From Acidimangrovimonas sp. (GTDB lineage Bacteria; Pseudomonadota; Alphaproteobacteria; Rhodobacterales; Rhodobacteraceae): a stretch of 7,931 nt of DNA. The notes under the pieces are model-generated. The model made no database searches. It was given only the letters and a program-made list of their open reading frames with translations, and was not told the DNA's origin. The stretch covers positions 1-7,931 of the forward strand of contig JASBUM010000212.1 of the NCBI GenBank assembly GCA_030147905.1. Direction: 5' to 3'. Of the stretch, positions 7,460 through 7,931 are shown piece by piece (position 1 is the first letter of the stretch; each line of letters starts with the position of its first letter). A program made the position numbers and the translations under genes.

Positions 7460-7535
7460 GGCGCGCGCGGCCCATCCACGGACGCCCCGCCCACCGACGC
7501 CCCGCCCGCAGCCGTCCCCTGTGACCTCGCCTGCG

Positions 7536-7565
7536 AAATTGCCGCGCCCGCGAAACGGGCGCGGC
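7536..7565 (-). terminator. probable intrinsic terminator of pckA
   Basis: GCCGCGCCCG (7541-7550) and CGGGCGCGGC (7556-7565) form a perfect 10-bp GC stem around a 5-base loop. Read on the minus strand it lies about 55 bases past the pckA stop and is followed by AATTTCG, a short T run that the plus-strand side lacks. The strong stem and correct placement favour a terminator; the T tract is short. Confidence 0.5.
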
Positions 7566-7591
7566 CTGACCCGCGGGGCGCGCGCGCGGCT

Positions 7592-7603
7592 GCCGCATGC
7601 GGC
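7592..7603. repeat. 12-bp perfect palindrome near the pckA stop
   Basis: GCCGCATGCGGC is fully self-complementary and lies 15 bases from the pckA stop codon. It belongs to a cluster of dyads filling 7435-7603, including a CCCGCGGG palindrome at 7570-7577. It could stabilise the mRNA 3' end. GC-rich DNA yields such palindromes by chance, so the role is uncertain. Confidence 0.3.
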
Positions 7604-7618
7604 CATGCCCGCGTTGGT

Positions 7619-7931
7619 CTATCCGATGGCGACGGCCTTCACCTCGGCGTCGATGTGGGGGGCGTACTGGGCGAAGTTGTCGGCGAACATCTTGACCAGC
7701 TTCGCCGCCTGGCGGTCATAGGCGGCCGGATCGGTCCAGGTCTGGCGGGGATCGAGCAGCCGCGGCTCCACGCCGGGTACGTCCACCGGGACCTCGAAGC
7801 CGAAATTCGGATCGCGGCGATATTGCACCGCGCCAAGCGAGCCGTCGAGCGCCGCGGTCAGCAACGCCCGCGTCGCCTTGATCGGCATGCGCCGCCCGGT
7901 GCCGAAGGCGCCGCCGGTCCAGCCCGTGTTC
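7619..7931 (-). CDS. pckA: phosphoenolpyruvate carboxykinase (ATP), 3' part (5' end outside window)
   Basis: The C-terminal 103 residues of a cytoplasmic enzyme that converts oxaloacetate and ATP to phosphoenolpyruvate, CO2 and ADP, the entry step of gluconeogenesis. Visible from the window edge: [30 protein letters not shown], which matches the conserved C-terminal nucleotide-binding region of ATP-type PckA (compare NTGWNGTGKRISIKDTRA in E. coli). [15 protein letters not shown] and [10 protein letters not shown] follow, as usual in alphaproteobacterial PckA, and the protein ends in a short helix with TAG at 7621-7619. The gene converges on the permease gene across about 180 bases of dyad-rich DNA. 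With mcd in the same window it fits growth on acetyl-CoA-yielding or organic-acid carbon sources. Confidence 0.95.
   Translation of the reverse strand, partial: NTGWTGGAFGTGRRMPIKATRALLTAALDGSLGAVQYRRDPNFGFEVPVDVPGVEPRLLDPRQTWTDPAAYDRQAAKLVKMFADNFAQYAPHIDAEVKAVAIG

Noticed and set aside
6486..7598. 370-codon minus-strand open frame over the permease gene
   Set aside because: Its product is low-complexity Arg/Gln/His-rich. The plus-strand permease has family motifs and a strong ribosome-binding site.

Overview
The window is high-GC, gene-dense DNA whose content and order (acpS, lepB, rnc, era, a DUF1491 gene and recO, followed by genes for ethylmalonyl-CoA pathway and gluconeogenic enzymes) point to an alphaproteobacterium of the Rhodobacteraceae type. 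This assignment rests on protein recognition and gene order. No rRNA, tRNA, CRISPR array or insertion sequence was seen.

Positions 1-4852, plus strand: a compact housekeeping block. It runs from the 3' end of acpS (holo-ACP synthase) through two signal peptidase I-type genes in tandem, rnc (RNase III), era (ribosome-assembly GTPase), a DUF1491 gene and recO (recombination mediator). Most junctions overlap by 4 or 8 bases, which suggests translational coupling. The two breaks are a 105-base gap before the second signal peptidase gene, which holds a promoter-like sequence, and a 169-base gap before recO. The most notable feature is the first signal peptidase-like gene (254-1084). Its frame is intact and its fold motifs are kept, but the catalytic serine is Ala and the catalytic lysine is Leu. 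The next gene encodes a normal LepB with both residues. An inactive paralogue directly upstream of an active one resembles the SpsA/SpsB pair of Staphylococcus aureus.

Positions 4849-6504, minus strand: a 551-residue acyl-CoA dehydrogenase with a long extra N-terminal region, best called (2S)-methylsuccinyl-CoA dehydrogenase (Mcd) of the ethylmalonyl-CoA pathway. It converges on recO, and the two genes share one CTAG as their stop codons.

Positions 6505-6677: a divergent control region containing a conspicuously AT-rich patch, repeated ATAATAATT words and an inverted repeat. It separates mcd from a plus-strand gene for a TauE/SafE-family membrane permease (6678-7436).

Positions 7437-7931: a dyad-rich intergenic stretch with terminator-like hairpins, then the 3' end of minus-strand pckA (ATP-type PEP carboxykinase). 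mcd and pckA fit together as parts of acetyl-CoA assimilation and gluconeogenesis, while the left block serves protein export, RNA processing, ribosome assembly and DNA repair.
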